NCBI GenBank assembly: GCA_004764695.1
Contig: SMSO01000025.1
Coordinates: 5,696,362 to 5,760,361, forward strand
Direction of reading: 5' to 3'
Length of the DNA stretch: 64,000 bases
From: Schizochytrium sp. TIO01
Lineage: Eukaryota; Sar; Bigyra; Thraustochytrida; Thraustochytriidae
The position numbers and the translations under genes were made by a program. Shown in pieces: positions 1 through 11,524 of the stretch. How positions within the stretch are numbered: position 1 is the first letter of the stretch; every line of letters begins with the position of its first letter. A model generated the notes under the pieces. That model was not told the DNA's origin. It saw only the letters and a program-made list of their open reading frames with translations, and searched no databases.

Positions 1-969
1 TGTCCGCAGAGTTCGGAGCTGTTCCTCAGCATTATAGAGGTCTTTCTTCAGTTCCGCCATCTCCTCGGCAGCAGTTGCATTTTTACTGCGCTCCATGGCC
101 AGGGTTTCTTCAACCTCTGCAAGGTGTGCCTGAACTTCATCGTCACCTTCACCATCTTTGGCTCTAGCCGAACTACCCTCTGGTCCTCCTTGCTCAATTT
201 GTGCCAGAAGGTTGTCCCGCTCCTCCTGTAATGTGCGAAGCTCCTCCTTAAGGCGTGCATCTTCCTCGCCCCGAGCGGTTGTTGCTGCCTCAAGATCATC
301 CCTTTCCTGCTTAAGCTCCTTAAACTTCACTAGCATTGTCTTGAATTTGGCTTTCAGTTCGTCCATGCCGGCAGGCTGCATCGAGTTCTGGGCAGTTTCT
401 CCCATAGGTTCTTGTTGCTGCTGCATCTGCCGGGCTTGTTCTAGTTCCTGCTCCAACGCCTCTTTCTCGGCTCGTAGTTCTTTATGCTTTGTGACAACCT
501 TGATGAGCTGCGCCTTGAGCTTGGCAACCTGTTCAGATCCTTCTTCCATCGTTTTGTCAGATCCATCTGAAGACTTTACACCCTCAGAGTTTTCACCAGG
601 ATCTTCAGAACCAGATTTTGAGGTAGCCTCGAGGAGGTTTTGGACGCGGTCGCGGTCGTCTTTGTACTCTTTGCACTTCTCGAGGACTGTCTTAAGCTTG
701 CCCTTGAGCTGCTTCTGCAGGTCAGCCGCGTCCTGGCGCTGCTTCTCGATTTCGTTCTGGAGTGCCTCGACCATGGACCGGTAGTGCGCTGCCTTTGCAA
801 GGCCGTCATCTGTAGCCTTAAGCTCCTCATTCTCCGCGCGAACTTTGTCCAGCTCTGCTGCGAGCTCTTCGAGCCGGCGCCGCGCCTCTGCTGCATCCTC
901 GCCGCCCGCCGCCGCTGCCGTAACAGATTTGGCGGCGTTCTGAGCCGAAGCACGCAGCTGCGACCACAT
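1..969 (-). CDS. Golgin-like coiled-coil protein (N-terminal part, runs off window)
   Basis: An open frame of 323 codons starts at the ATG at 969 and continues past base 1, so the C-terminus is missing. The protein starts MWSQLRASAQ followed by a short Ala/Ser/Gly-rich stretch. This resembles the membrane-sensing N-termini of several golgins. From about residue 30 nearly everything is predicted coiled coil. A Lys-rich motif recurs at about residues 91-113 (KLKTVLEKCKEYKDDRD), 150-172 (KLKAQLIKVVTKHKELRAE) and 208-228 (KFKTMLVKFKELKQERD), with acidic or Gln-rich linkers between. Such KxKxxLxKxKELxxE repeats occur in GRIP-type golgins such as GCC2. The likely role is a Golgi or endosomal vesicle tether, but this is inference because the diagnostic C-terminus is outside the window. 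Other long coiled-coil proteins are possible. Confidence 0.75.
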   Translation of the reverse strand, partial: MWSQLRASAQNAAKSVTAAAAGGEDAAEARRRLEELAAELDKVRAENEELKATDDGLAKAAHYRSMVEALQNEIEKQRQDAADLQKQLKGKLKTVLEKCKEYKDDRDRVQNLLEATSKSGSEDPGENSEGVKSSDGSDKTMEEGSEQVAKLKAQLIKVVTKHKELRAEKEALEQELEQARQMQQQQEPMGETAQNSMQPAGMDELKAKFKTMLVKFKELKQERDDLEAATTARGEEDARLKEELRTLQEERDNLLAQIEQGGPEGSSARAKDGEGDDEVQAHLAEVEETLAMERSKNATAAEEMAELKKDLYNAEEQLRTLRT

Positions 970-2377
970 CGTCCCGCCTGGGCTGCGCGAATCTACTCGC
1001 GACGCCTTCTGGCCTCCAAGCCAGGAATTGATTGCAGGTTTGTGAGTTTGCTAATCCGAGGCATTATGTGTGTTTTTACAAATTCAAATTAAAAAAAAAA
1101 ATCTATCGTGTGCAGGGTTTGCTCCACTGTAGAGCGATGAGGGAAGCGCGCTATAGAGACGAAGGAGTGACGTGGAGTTGCTGCGCTGGTGGGTCACATA
1201 CGAAAATAAGCAGGGGAAACCGTCTACTAGCGTCTCATAGTGTTGATTGACAGGGCGGAGTAGTACGATAGAGGCGATGCGAGACAAGCTGGAGACCGTG
1301 GCTCCCGTCGTTTGTGATTCAAGGGCATTAGGACGTAATAGCTCCTCAACAAGAAGCTTGTAGGCTGAAGAGATTGTAGCTGCCACTGCTGGGGTAATTT
1401 GCAGCATCGATGCGTCGGAAAATGGCGAGCTGTGGTGCCGAGAGGGCACATTGAGCCGTTAAGAGTGCTTGCCCATGTTCATATATTTAAAGAGCTGTTG
1501 AGGAAATGAGACAGCAATTTAGGATTTCTTAAGTCTAAATTGGTATGCAACACGAGAGGCGTTCTAGCAGGTACTGCTTTTCTGTTGACAACATGAAAGT
1601 GCGGTACACAGTGTAGAACCGCGAGTCTGCACAGTGAGGTTGGCTAATTGAGATGTTTATCAAATGATCTAAAGACTAGAACAGGCGCCATTTGATAGAA
1701 TAAAGTGCAAGAGAGCAACTCATGATAATCTTCTCCTCCCTCTCTGGCGAATCACATTTACAAAGGCGCTCTTGGCAGTAAATGAACACATTACAGAAAT
1801 CAGCACAATGATAGAACGGAGATACACTAAGTGCGATAAAAAAGTTCAACTATGATAACGGTGCTTAAACAGTTAAGGACGATACAGAGACAGAGACGAA
1901 ACAATGGATATTTTGTAATTCAGAGACAAAACAGATGGATGGATATGGTGGTGTGCATGCATATGTAATCTTGCGAGAGCACCACCAGGAAAATCAGTCC
2001 AAATCAAAGAAGTGGGCATGTATATGTTACCATTTCGGTACATCACAGTAGCATGAGAAGGATAGTGGTGTCATATGTGTTATCAGCTCTGCACTTGCTA
2101 GAGCATGACCAATTAGATTCTTTTCTCTTCACGCTGAGCTCTAGATTTCCAAATCCCGTTGTTGGGAAGAGTTTAGAGTCATACATGAAGGTAACGCACG
2201 TGACATGCAATTTTGAAAAAATGTGCTCCCTGCAGGGGAAGAAAGAGAACCTACAAATAGCAAAGAAATAAGTGGCGTAACGCCATGAAATCGCGATAGT
2301 ATAACATAATTTGTGGGGCTAGGCTAGCACCACACAATACGAAAAGGAGATCTGCTTCTAGGTCAAAGAGTTGATGA
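970..2377. other. Intergenic, no supported gene
   Basis: This holds the presumed promoter of the golgin-like gene and the 3' flank of the receptor gene. A 121-codon minus-strand frame (1084-1449) has no recognisable domain and its second half is low quality. A short A-run lies at about 1091-1101. Confidence 0.5.
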
Positions 2378-4516
2378 TTAAACTGGAGTTTCATCGCCTA
2401 CTCTTGGAGATCTGGCCTCAAGTTCGGTCAACTGCATAGCTTTGTTGCGAGCTGCGGTAGCTCGGAAGGACTTTGGTGAGCTCCCCGTCCCACGCGAGCT
2501 AGTAGATGAACGAGAAAGTTTGATAGACATTTCTCGCGTAAGTCGCATGATAGAATCAGGAACTTTCCCAGAAATTCGATCCATGGTTGTATGCGAATCG
2601 GAAGAGAGGTGACCGATACTGTGTGTGGTGTCCAGCGTCTGCGAACGATGTTGCGAGAGGCGATCATCTGGGGTACGGCGACCACCTACCTGCAATGCAA
2701 GATCTGGGAAGCTGGCAACTCGCTCATGGTGAGAAGGTCTAGCAAGATTGATTTCTTGAGTATGGTAGACGTGAATATGAAGAATTCGGGGGAAAAAACA
2801 GATTGCCAATATAGACATGTTTGTGACAAAGACCACGATGACACTGAGTGCGTACCGCAAATCAGGGTTGTCATAATACACCCAGAGAAGAGGAATCATG
2901 AGACACGGGACAATGATACTTGCTGCAAGCACGAAACGAAGCTCCCGGGCTTCAGAAACGATAGGGTTCAGATCCTTGTCCTCATTAGCCTTCCAAAGAC
3001 CAAAGATGAGAACCGCGCCATGGTTAACTAGAACCAAGGCGATAAAAACCCACGCATGATCAGAAGTACAGATGTAAACTGTGCCTTGGTCGGTAGCTCG
3101 CGATTGAAGAGAGAGTGTATCCGTTGCAGTCCATGCGATGAGAATAACCAAATCGATTAGCACAACAAGAATAGAGCCACCAATTAAGTTGCGACGAACA
3201 TTCTTGCGCACCTTCATTGCTGGATTGTTGAAAATTTTATGCGCACGCCACAGCTTGCCAATAATGCCAGCGAAAGTGATGGAAAACCCCAGCGAATACG
3301 TCCAGGACGCTGCTTCACAAGCTTTGCTCGATGGTGTGGCAAAAAGAAGGATCGTTAGCGTTGAGACCGTTGTGCCAAATAGAATAAGAAGCAACAGATC
3401 GCTTTGTCCAATAAGTACAATGCGGTGGTCTTTGTAGCGGAGCTGCCAAATTCCAAGGCCAGCAATTGTGGCCCACGAAATGACGGCTAGGGCAATACCG
3501 ACGTGTTGCATTCTTTGGGACACAAATACAGCGTCTTCACCAAGCTCCACTTCGGGAACTAAAAAAAGTCGTTCTGACTTCACAAGCAGAACAGTTTCTT
3601 CATCTGAGGTAGATGAAACCTGCGCAGCAATAAGCAGATCATAAGTGCCTTCGGTGAGTTTAAGAGAGACTGACAAATATCCTGTGGCAGGGCTATCCGG
3701 AGTACCGGTCGAGCAGACGGTGGTGTTGAGTGAGCACACTTCGTATTGTGCTGCAAATACGGTGTGGTTTCCCATTGCCATCGTCACAACAATATCTTGA
3801 ACACTATCGCCAGAGTTCCCGTTGTCATAGTCATCCTGAGATGTGGCATCAGAGGAAGAGATAACATTACTCGACTCACTAGCCGCGTCATCCATTCCAA
3901 GATCAGTGCAATCTACGCTTTGCCAGCTTGATGACGAATTTTTACGCACGAGACAAGTGCTAGAAATTGAGGAGGAGTTAGAATTCAGTACAGAGACTAG
4001 GTCCGAAGTAGACCAAGAGAGTGTAGGGCTCTGAGTTGGGGTGTTTGTTGGGCGGCTTGATGGTGCTTGCGTCGGCTCGTGCGTGGGAAAGGGCGTAGGC
4101 AACATGGTAGGTTCAGGAGTTGGTAATGCCGTAGGTTTCATAGTAGGTTTTAGTGTTGGCTGTTTGGTGGGATGTGCTGTTGGAGTCTTCGTGGGCCGCT
4201 TTGTTGGATTTAAAGTAGGCGCCGACGTGCTTGGGCTTAATGGTGATGGTGATTGTGTGCTGACACTCGGAAGCTGCGTTGGTGCCCCCGTTGGTGCACT
4301 AGAGGACGCGATTGACTCTGTTGATGGTGATAATGAAGGCGTCAAAGTAGGTTCAACGAAGGCGGTTGGGTATGGCGTGGGCGAGTCTCCAGCAGGTGAA
4401 AGGGTTGCATTAGTTGTGTTTGTGGCTAGTTCATCAACTTCCAGGGCTTGCGTTTGAGCTACAGCAAACATCATCCAAAGGACGACTACGAAAAGGCCGA
4501 GGCGCAAAGCTTTCAT
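2378..4516 (-). CDS. Family 3 (GABA-B-like) seven-transmembrane receptor with PT-rich stalk
   Basis: The frame is 744 codons from an upstream ATG at 4612. I prefer the ATG at 4516 (712 aa) because it begins a clean signal peptide (MKALRLGLF, hydrophobic core, AVAQTQA). Numbered from the upstream ATG, residues 108-198 are a Pro-Thr repeat (KPTxxPT, LPTPxPT) typical of stramenopile surface proteins. Residues 200-360 form a Ser/Asn-rich extracellular region with four Cys and several N-glycosylation sequons. Residues 370-612 contain seven hydrophobic helices. Helix 3 and its following loop carry the family 3 hallmark (SLGFSITFAGIIGKLWR, then a basic loop). The cytosolic tail is Ser/Arg-rich. There is no Venus-flytrap ligand domain, which is unusual for the family. 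The ligand is unknown and the likely site is the plasma membrane. Confidence 0.85.
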   Translation of the reverse strand: MKALRLGLFVVVLWMMFAVAQTQALEVDELATNTTNATLSPAGDSPTPYPTAFVEPTLTPSLSPSTESIASSSAPTGAPTQLPSVSTQSPSPLSPSTSAPTLNPTKRPTKTPTAHPTKQPTLKPTMKPTALPTPEPTMLPTPFPTHEPTQAPSSRPTNTPTQSPTLSWSTSDLVSVLNSNSSSISSTCLVRKNSSSSWQSVDCTDLGMDDAASESSNVISSSDATSQDDYDNGNSGDSVQDIVVTMAMGNHTVFAAQYEVCSLNTTVCSTGTPDSPATGYLSVSLKLTEGTYDLLIAAQVSSTSDEETVLLVKSERLFLVPEVELGEDAVFVSQRMQHVGIALAVISWATIAGLGIWQLRYKDHRIVLIGQSDLLLLILFGTTVSTLTILLFATPSSKACEAASWTYSLGFSITFAGIIGKLWRAHKIFNNPAMKVRKNVRRNLIGGSILVVLIDLVILIAWTATDTLSLQSRATDQGTVYICTSDHAWVFIALVLVNHGAVLIFGLWKANEDKDLNPIVSEARELRFVLAASIIVPCLMIPLLWVYYDNPDLRYALSVIVVFVTNMSILAICFFPRILHIHVYHTQEINLARPSHHERVASFPDLALQVGGRRTPDDRLSQHRSQTLDTTHSIGHLSSDSHTTMDRISGKVPDSIMRLTREMSIKLSRSSTSSRGTGSSPKSFRATAARNKAMQLTELEARSPRVGDETPV

Positions 4517-7500
4517 TGTGCTTTGTTTACTAGAGTTGCTGCTGCGAAAGACCTGATAAAAACATCTATGCCTTGGAGTCTGCTGCAAGCTAACATGTGA
4601 ATGGGTGAGCATTTCTCACGAATATCTGTGTTGCCACTGCTAGCCTTGTGCGCGAGGCTATACGCGTTCTTGATTTGACTCCGTGGTAGGTTTTTGCTTC
4701 AAACTAGCGCGTCTTATGTACCCGTGTGTTTTCCAGCTTTCTCTACGAGCTGGTCCCAATTGAACAAGTTGTGCAAACCTTTGCGAGCACTTCTGAGAAC
4801 GCAACACTCTACGCTCCAAGCTCTGCGACGACAATGTTGTTCAGAAGGGCTTTGGATCAGCCGAACTGCTTTGCTTTGGCGAAATGAAGGGTTTTTGTTG
4901 CTCTGCCGCACGCGCTGCTGCTAGACGGCACGTGCCTCTGGCAAATCTTTAGGAGCTTTTTTGTAATGCTAACTACTTTAGCTTTGCAGCCCACCGGAGC
5001 TGCTCCCGAAGCTTTCTTCTCCGAACGAGAGACCTTTCCTTTTGCACTCTAACACGGTACAGCGCAGTACAATGCAATGCAAGTTTGTCCGCCGCCTTGG
5101 GCTTTCGTGCCAACAAGGGCCGAGACTGAATATAGGGAGCTGTATTGTAGGGAAGGTTTGTGTAAGTCTTCTGATTTAGTGTCAATGAAAGTATCTCGGT
5201 GTGAGTCCGAAGACCAACAAGCCAACTAAAGTTTACTTGGGCCTTGAGGTATCCTTCGGGGCCCTTTCGAGGCACACGGGCTTGGCTGTCTGGTTGTTTG
5301 ATTGCCAGGTTGCTTCAAGGTAAGGGAGGTAGTGATCGTGTATTATTGATGAGAGATTTTGGTTTGTGTTCATTTGTCGCAATAGGTAAGAATTACTAGC
5401 AGTACCATCGTTTAAGTTTTATTTTTATTTTTTTTTCAACTTACTAAATAAAAGGAAAGCGATGTTGTGCACGGCCGCGGAAGAATCATACATTCGCAAG
5501 AAGAGTTTGATGAGAGTAAATTTAGCTTGAGTTACGTTTACATCCTAAACATACATACAAGAACAACTTGAAGCACCAACTCGTGCTATACCGGTTGGGA
5601 GATGTGTTGTCTTGGGTGAGAGAAGGAATAGGAGTAGTCCGCAACGCCTTGAACAAATTTCGTTGCGAAATGGCCCCATTACGGTACAAGCATCGCACGG
5701 GACACGCGCCGAAGTATAAATAACTCAGCTAGAGAGCTTCTGATTTATAGTTGTGCATAATATTTCCACTAGGCTACTACTTCATACTATAAATAGCCTA
5801 ACCCACTGCTTCCAACTTTTGTTGTGATGCGGTGATGTGTCTTACTTGCTCTTAGCTCCCGCATCGTCGCTTGAATTACAACATGGTGGAGATATAGTGG
5901 TCATCACCAAAACGATAGCTGTATATTTTGAGGTTGTTGGTCATGGCATTCCCTACTCCAGACATGCAAAATTCGGCAAAGTTGCGCTACAAGCCTAGCA
6001 GCTCAAGGACTTGTGCATGACATGCTGGCCAATCGAGCGCAGACTTGAGAAAGGATCAAACAACACTTAAGAAGTAGGATTGTTTAACATCAATGTACAA
6101 GCCCTTCAAAACCCGAACCACATGTCTGTTACTTCCCTTTCCCCCCCTCCTTCCACTCGTGTGCACGCTTCATCGCCAAAGTAATTGCCCAACGACGCGC
6201 ATCATCTTATAAAGCCTAACGATGAGTTGCAGTCTGCTAGCTTATGGTATCTATATCACCTTAACAACGCCCACCACGCTGTGCTGCATGCTGTCGAAAT
6301 GGATTCTTGATGAGAGTGAAAGGGTACATTATAATCGGCATGCGAATTTACAGCAAGCTCTTCCTCTACATATCATGCTGGGTCCATCTCGAGACGGAAG
6401 TAATCCTAGTTCTGCTTCTATTACCACGCCCTTCTACTACCGACCTACCTACCGACTACCTTCCTGCAGATCGAAGCTCTCATGACCACGGTCTCGGTTC
6501 TAACAGGCGTCGCAGGGGCTGCCAATACCATAATAAATGGATTCCTGGTGGTGGTATTTTTATCAATCTACGTGGAAGCAAGGGAAGGTAGGATTCCCAT
6601 CAGTATTGGACTGCGAAGGTTCCGGTGCAGTAGGCCACGCATGCCCCTTCTAAACCTTCAAGTGGAATTTATTACATTCAAGTTTCCTGAAAAGTACAGC
6701 GCATGCGAAGTCTGATTTTCGCATGACTTCTCGCATCGGGCTAACGCTGCTAACTTGTGGAGCCTCTACTCCTAGTGATACTGTTATCTGTTATAGGTAG
6801 CCGCAGATGTGGCGCACTCTCGCTCGTGACAGTTTCATGAATACTTGGACTGCTGCTGGGGCTAGCTAGATACTTACCACCACGCAAGGGGCAGATCCAG
6901 CACTGTGAGAAGCAGGAACTTGGCTTCCAACGCGAGCCGAGGCAACCAGCGTGGGGAAGACGTAGGAGTTCTGGCATGTCAAGTTCGGGTACGATCATTC
7001 GTTCTGAGTCCTGTATTTTTTTTTTGTTGCCGCATGAGGGTCAGCAGTTACTGCCGGTCAAGCAAGGGTCGTCCTGATTATTGATGCTGACACAGAGCAA
7101 ATTGAAGAGTTGGATTCTTCAAGTTCATATGATTCGGTGGTCTTTGTGTCCTATTTCTGAATGTCTATTAAATAGCGACAGCAGCACGCCAAAGTACGAT
7201 GCATGAATGTCAGAACGACAGACGCTGTTTTCTCTCGAACCAAGGAACGACAAAAGTTCAAACGTCGTTGCCGTGAAAAGTCTATATGTAGGCTAGATAG
7301 GATGGTCCTACTACTAAATTGGCAAAGCAAACGACAGAGAGCGTGGCAGATCGCCCGTTAGAGTGATGTCAAAACTATACCAGTTGAATGATAGAATGAT
7401 GAAGTTGTCTTGCCCTCTTCCATCACCAAGGCAGTCGATAGTCGTCCTCAAATGAAACCATGGAGGGAATTCCGAAATTGCACCAGCTTGGCCTCATGAT

Positions 7501-8905
7501 CAAGAGCACGCGAGCTATTGCAGCTTTTAGGCGCCTTTTCTGCGCATATTGGGAGTTACTTGGTTGGCAACCTCTATAGATTTCTTTTCGACGGTGATGG
7601 TTTGCACGATGTCTGACACTGTAAAAGATGGGTGAAACCCTTCACTAAGCATGTGGACATGTCTTCTCCTTTCTCAATATACATGACTATCATGGAGGAT
7701 GAACGACTGACGGTTATCTATAGTGCCATTGAAGTGCATGAAAAGGAAGCTGCATTAAAAAAAATAAAATAGTTCTAGTTGGTTTCGTGGTGTGGCAGAA
7801 CTATGCTGATATATTTAAGTGAGATCTGAACTTCGTCATTGCAGTTGATTCAGATGCTCGATCCGCAATCCGCAAAACCCTTCGTTGAAATTTCGAGTAC
7901 TTGGGTTGCTTTGATGTTAAATCTCTTATTGATGTGCGCTTTCAAGCTTTTAAGCAGAGTCCCGTACATGAAAATAGTTTCTTCTTGTATTTTCTCTTGT
8001 AAGTCTTCCATAAGGCCAAGAATAGCTTCTGTTTCTCCCGCGCGCAGCACGGGAGGCATGATCGTCCTCTTTTTGCATATTGAGTGTCTTTCCGGGTCAA
8101 TTCACCCGTGACCATCCGAGTTCGAATTCTATTTTCTAGCGAAGAAGCGATCGAGGAGGGGTTCTTCTTCTCGGTCCGCTTTGTATGTTTCTTTGTGTCA
8201 TAGCAAAGCGACGAGCATCTGAAAAACAATGTAGTCATACAATTCGCGCTTTTGCTGAGGGCACTCGCTCGTGCTCATTAATTTTCAACTAAAAACAACA
8301 AAAAATCATTTTTAATAATAGAAAAATACATACGAACAAGTTGAATATTTTTTAATTATTTATTAAATGTTATCTTTATAAAGGGTACTACTACAACTTA
8401 AATTACTATTGTTCAAGGTAGCTAGAGCTAGGGGGTCATTTAAGTTGGTTGTATCCTGTGCCATCTTCGAGCATACAATCATTACTATAGTCGCATGGTT
8501 CAACATTGACTCTACGAGATTTAAAGCATAAGTGTTCAAAGATATAATAGGAAACCATAAGTTGGCACTCTCGCGAGTTGTGCAACAACCAGTATGCGCA
8601 TCTTGCATGAATGCACGAATAAAATTGACGTGCCCCACCCAGATCCATTAAAACAGATGCGCGTGTCCAAGCACCCATAGGTCAGGTATCACGAGCCCCC
8701 GTGCAAAGCAGTCCCTTTAATGGATGCTAAGTTACAGGACAGGATATATTCCTTTTCAGTAGGGGGTCTTCATAAGGGTCTACCACATTCGCTTTAGCGT
8801 ATACACGTCTCATTCCTAGTATTTCTAAGAAAGCTTTTCGGTCGCACGATCATCAGCACAGCAGCCTGAGGTCCAGGTGAAGTTGTATCACGAGAACTCA
8901 ATGAT
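4517..8905. other. Gene desert, part 1
   Basis: No frame in these 4.4 kb shows a recognisable domain or sustained codon bias. The start is presumably the receptor promoter and 5' leader. A minus-strand 69-codon frame at 7850-8059 looks helical but matches nothing I know. AT-rich tracts occur at 5418-5452 and 8280-8380. Confidence 0.45.
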
Positions 8906-9195
8906 CTACCACAGCTGGTCTCGCTCTCGATCCGCTTGCTCAAAGACTTTATGCGTTAACCACTTTCAACTGTTTAAGAACTTACATAGTCAGCGAAGCA
9001 GTGTTTGCTCAGGAGAAGCAAGATCTCGTAGCCCACAAGTTTAGTCAGATCGAAAACGACATCACTTCGAAGAACAGACCCTTCTTTAATGGAGTGTCGA
9101 TGAGCATTAATGCAACCAGAGTAGACTAGGTTGGCCGAACATTGGGTTAGAACCAGCTCTGGATGCACTTGAACCACGATGAACTGGTTTTCTTT
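8906..9195 (-). CDS. Possible last two exons of an unrecognised gene
   Basis: A pyrimidine-rich acceptor (CTGTCTCCCAG) ends at 9196. An open stretch of 69 codons follows to a strong donor (GACTAT then GTAAGT, intron from 8988). A phase-matched second exon at 8906-8938 adds ten residues (QADRERDQLW) and a stop. The predicted peptide contains a hydrophobic stretch (YEILLLLSK) before the donor. I do not recognise it and could not find the upstream exons or a start codon. The splice signals are reasonable, but a pattern of this size can occur by chance. Confidence 0.2.
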
Positions 9196-9590
9196 CTGGG
9201 AGACAGACCTAGCTTACGCAAGTCCCATTGTTTCACAAACTCATACTGAGCGACTTATGTCCTGTATTAATCAAGGCTGAGCTAGTTAATCCGAGTGCCC
9301 TCTCTTCTGCGATAAGTAATGGCCCAAACGCTGGGCATTTTAATCAGACGATGGCAATAGAATCCATTCCTGATAGGCAGTTTATGCAGCAAAAACTGAT
9401 TTAGATGTTACTATATTTTGGAGGCCCTTTACAGGATAGTCTTTGCAGCATGCTACGCCACAGGTTTACACATCTGCGCACAATTCCGCATATTTCACCC
9501 CACAGCACCGGATCAGTCCTTCCATATGCTCGCTACTAGTCATCCTGCTGACCTTGCAGCACATCTCCAGATTCCGCTCTCTGTCCGCAG

Positions 9591-9709
9591 CCAGCCAGCC
9601 CTCCGGCTTCGCCGTCTGGTTCTTCGACCTGACCCGCGACGGTTGCCAGCCTCCCGATGCAACCCTCCTTCGTCTTTTGGATGCTTGTTACCAGTGCGAA
9701 GCAGGTTAG
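9591..9709 (+). pseudogene. PPR-like single-motif fragment
   Basis: After an acceptor-like site (CTCTCTGTCCGCAG, ending 9590) one frame reads AVWFFDLTRDG, then CQPPDATLLRLLDAC, then a few residues and a stop. The spacing fits one pentatricopeptide motif: A-x3-F, an R-x-G turn, P-D-x-x-T, LL-x-A-C. A donor-like CAG/GTTAGC lies at its end. No second repeat is visible nearby, so this is either an isolated exon or a relic of an RNA-binding PPR protein. It could also be chance similarity in GC-rich sequence. Confidence 0.25.
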
Positions 9710-9843
9710 CCAAGTTGGCTGGTTGGCTGGCTGGCTTTGACTCCTCGTTCTTCACACCGCCATGCAGCGAGAGAGATTGGTTTTCGCGAGAGCGCTGCTC
9801 GCAACGGGTTTTGGCGCCTCTGTCAGCATGACCCAACCCAATC

Positions 9844-9932
9844 AGAATTCAAATTCAAATTCAAATCCAAGTTCAAAACTCAAATGCAATTTCAAAATTT
9901 CAAAATTTCAAATTTCAAATTTCAAATCCTCT
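9844..9932. repeat. Degenerate TTCAAA-type repeat
   Basis: About 14 imperfect copies of a five- to seven-base unit (TTCAAA, TTTCAAA) lie in tandem inside otherwise GC-rich sequence. Confidence 0.8.
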
Positions 9933-11146
9933 CATTGCTTCGTTCGCTCCACCGCACTTTCCCTTCGTGCCATCCCATGCCTCCTCGCAAAGCCCAATTG
10001 CCTTGCTTTCTGCCTCCACGCCAGCGCCCCGTCGCGCCTGGAGCTCGTGCCTCCTCAGTCTTCGCAGCTTCCGCCACCCGTACTGACTGTACTACTTTGC
10101 GCTGCCAAGGACTGTGCCGGGACCGCCATCATCGCCGTCATTGGCGCCGCCACATCGCCGACTCATCGCACCTCCTATGCTATACACTAGCACACGGGAC
10201 TGGCGTCACTTGTCTCGGGCCCGGTGTACACCTGGTTAGTAGGAGTCGTAAGCACGTATAGACTGAAGAATGTAGAGAGGTACCACAGATTAGTTTATTG
10301 GCTATTGCTTTCAGGTGGAGACAGTTTGAGCTTAGCTTTCGAGACGTTGGGATGAAACTCGGTTGGCTGGAGGAGCGAGAGCGCTTATTGGGCGTCGTGG
10401 ACGGGGAGGGCCTGTGGTGGATCGCGTTGGCGAGGCTTGATTGAGTCGGCGCGAGCAGAGCTTTTGGAGCGAGCAGCTGAAGCAGGTAGCCTGAATAACA
10501 CAGCTGGCTGAACAAAGCGACACCACAAAAGTAAATGACAATCATTGCATTTTCAGAATTGTTTCATTAAAATAATAATAAAATGTTTTACTTTTTAATT
10601 TTAAATAAACTTGCCAGTTATCTTCTTATACATATTTTAATTTAATTTTTTTTAAATTTAAAATATGATGTATATGTATTTAAATGATCACTGTCTAATA
10701 ATTAGTGCATAGGTACTCTTATTCTGGCATGAGATCATGATATTATTTTTTTAGCTTTCGTATTTTCTCTTCAAAGTTTACAAAAACAGCGACGAAAGAA
10801 AAGCGAAAGAAAAGGGAAAGAAATAGCACCAATGTTCCTCTCTCAAACAGAACGCTTCTGTGAATCGCCTCACTCAAAGAACGCTTAGGGCCTCGGAAGG
10901 TGGCCCCAAAGCCCTCAACCTTACTGTAAGCAAAAAGCCCAGTGACTTTCTACCCTACTGTGACCCTACCCACCCCTAGTATCTCTTCCTTTTGCCTAAA
11001 ACATAAACATTGAAAGCTTAAACAAACGCCCAGATACTAATGCCTCTTAGCACCTCGCTAGGCGCGACTACTGGCAGCTGTTTCTCTTAGTTTTCTATCT
11101 CCTGCTACTGCTTACTTACTGACTTCGTGCAATTAAAACAAATTGT
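9933..11146. other. Gene desert, part 2
   Basis: A GC-rich island runs to about 10200. It is followed by an AT-rich spacer (about 10540-10760) and sequence without a supportable gene. All three forward frames of the island are open for short distances, so open frames here are weak evidence. Confidence 0.4.
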
Positions 11147-11524
11147 AAAACAAACAAACAAACAAACAAACAAACAAACAAACAAACAAACAAACAAACA
11201 AACAAACAAACAAACAAACAAACAAACAAACAAACAAACAAACAAACAAACAAACAAACAAACAAACAAACAAACAAACAAACAAACAAACAAACAAACA
11301 AACAAACAAACAAACAAACAAACAAACAAACAAACAAACAAACAAACAAACAAACAAACAAACAAACAAACAAACAAACAAACAAACAAACAAACAAACA
11401 AACAAACAAACAAACAAACAAACAAACAAACAAACAAACAAACAAACAAACAAACAAACAAACAAACAAACAAACAAACAAACAAACAAACAAACAAACA
11501 AACAAACAAACAAACAAACAAACA
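11147..11524. repeat. (AAAC)n microsatellite, about 94 copies
   Basis: An essentially perfect tetranucleotide array spans 378 bases. All its frames are open on both strands (poly-KQTN or poly-FVCL), so the apparent proteins covering it are artefacts. Confidence 0.98.

Noticed and set aside
1084-1449. 121-codon minus-strand frame upstream of the golgin gene
   Set aside because: The first half looks helical but matches no family; the second half is low quality and no consistent splice to the golgin was found.
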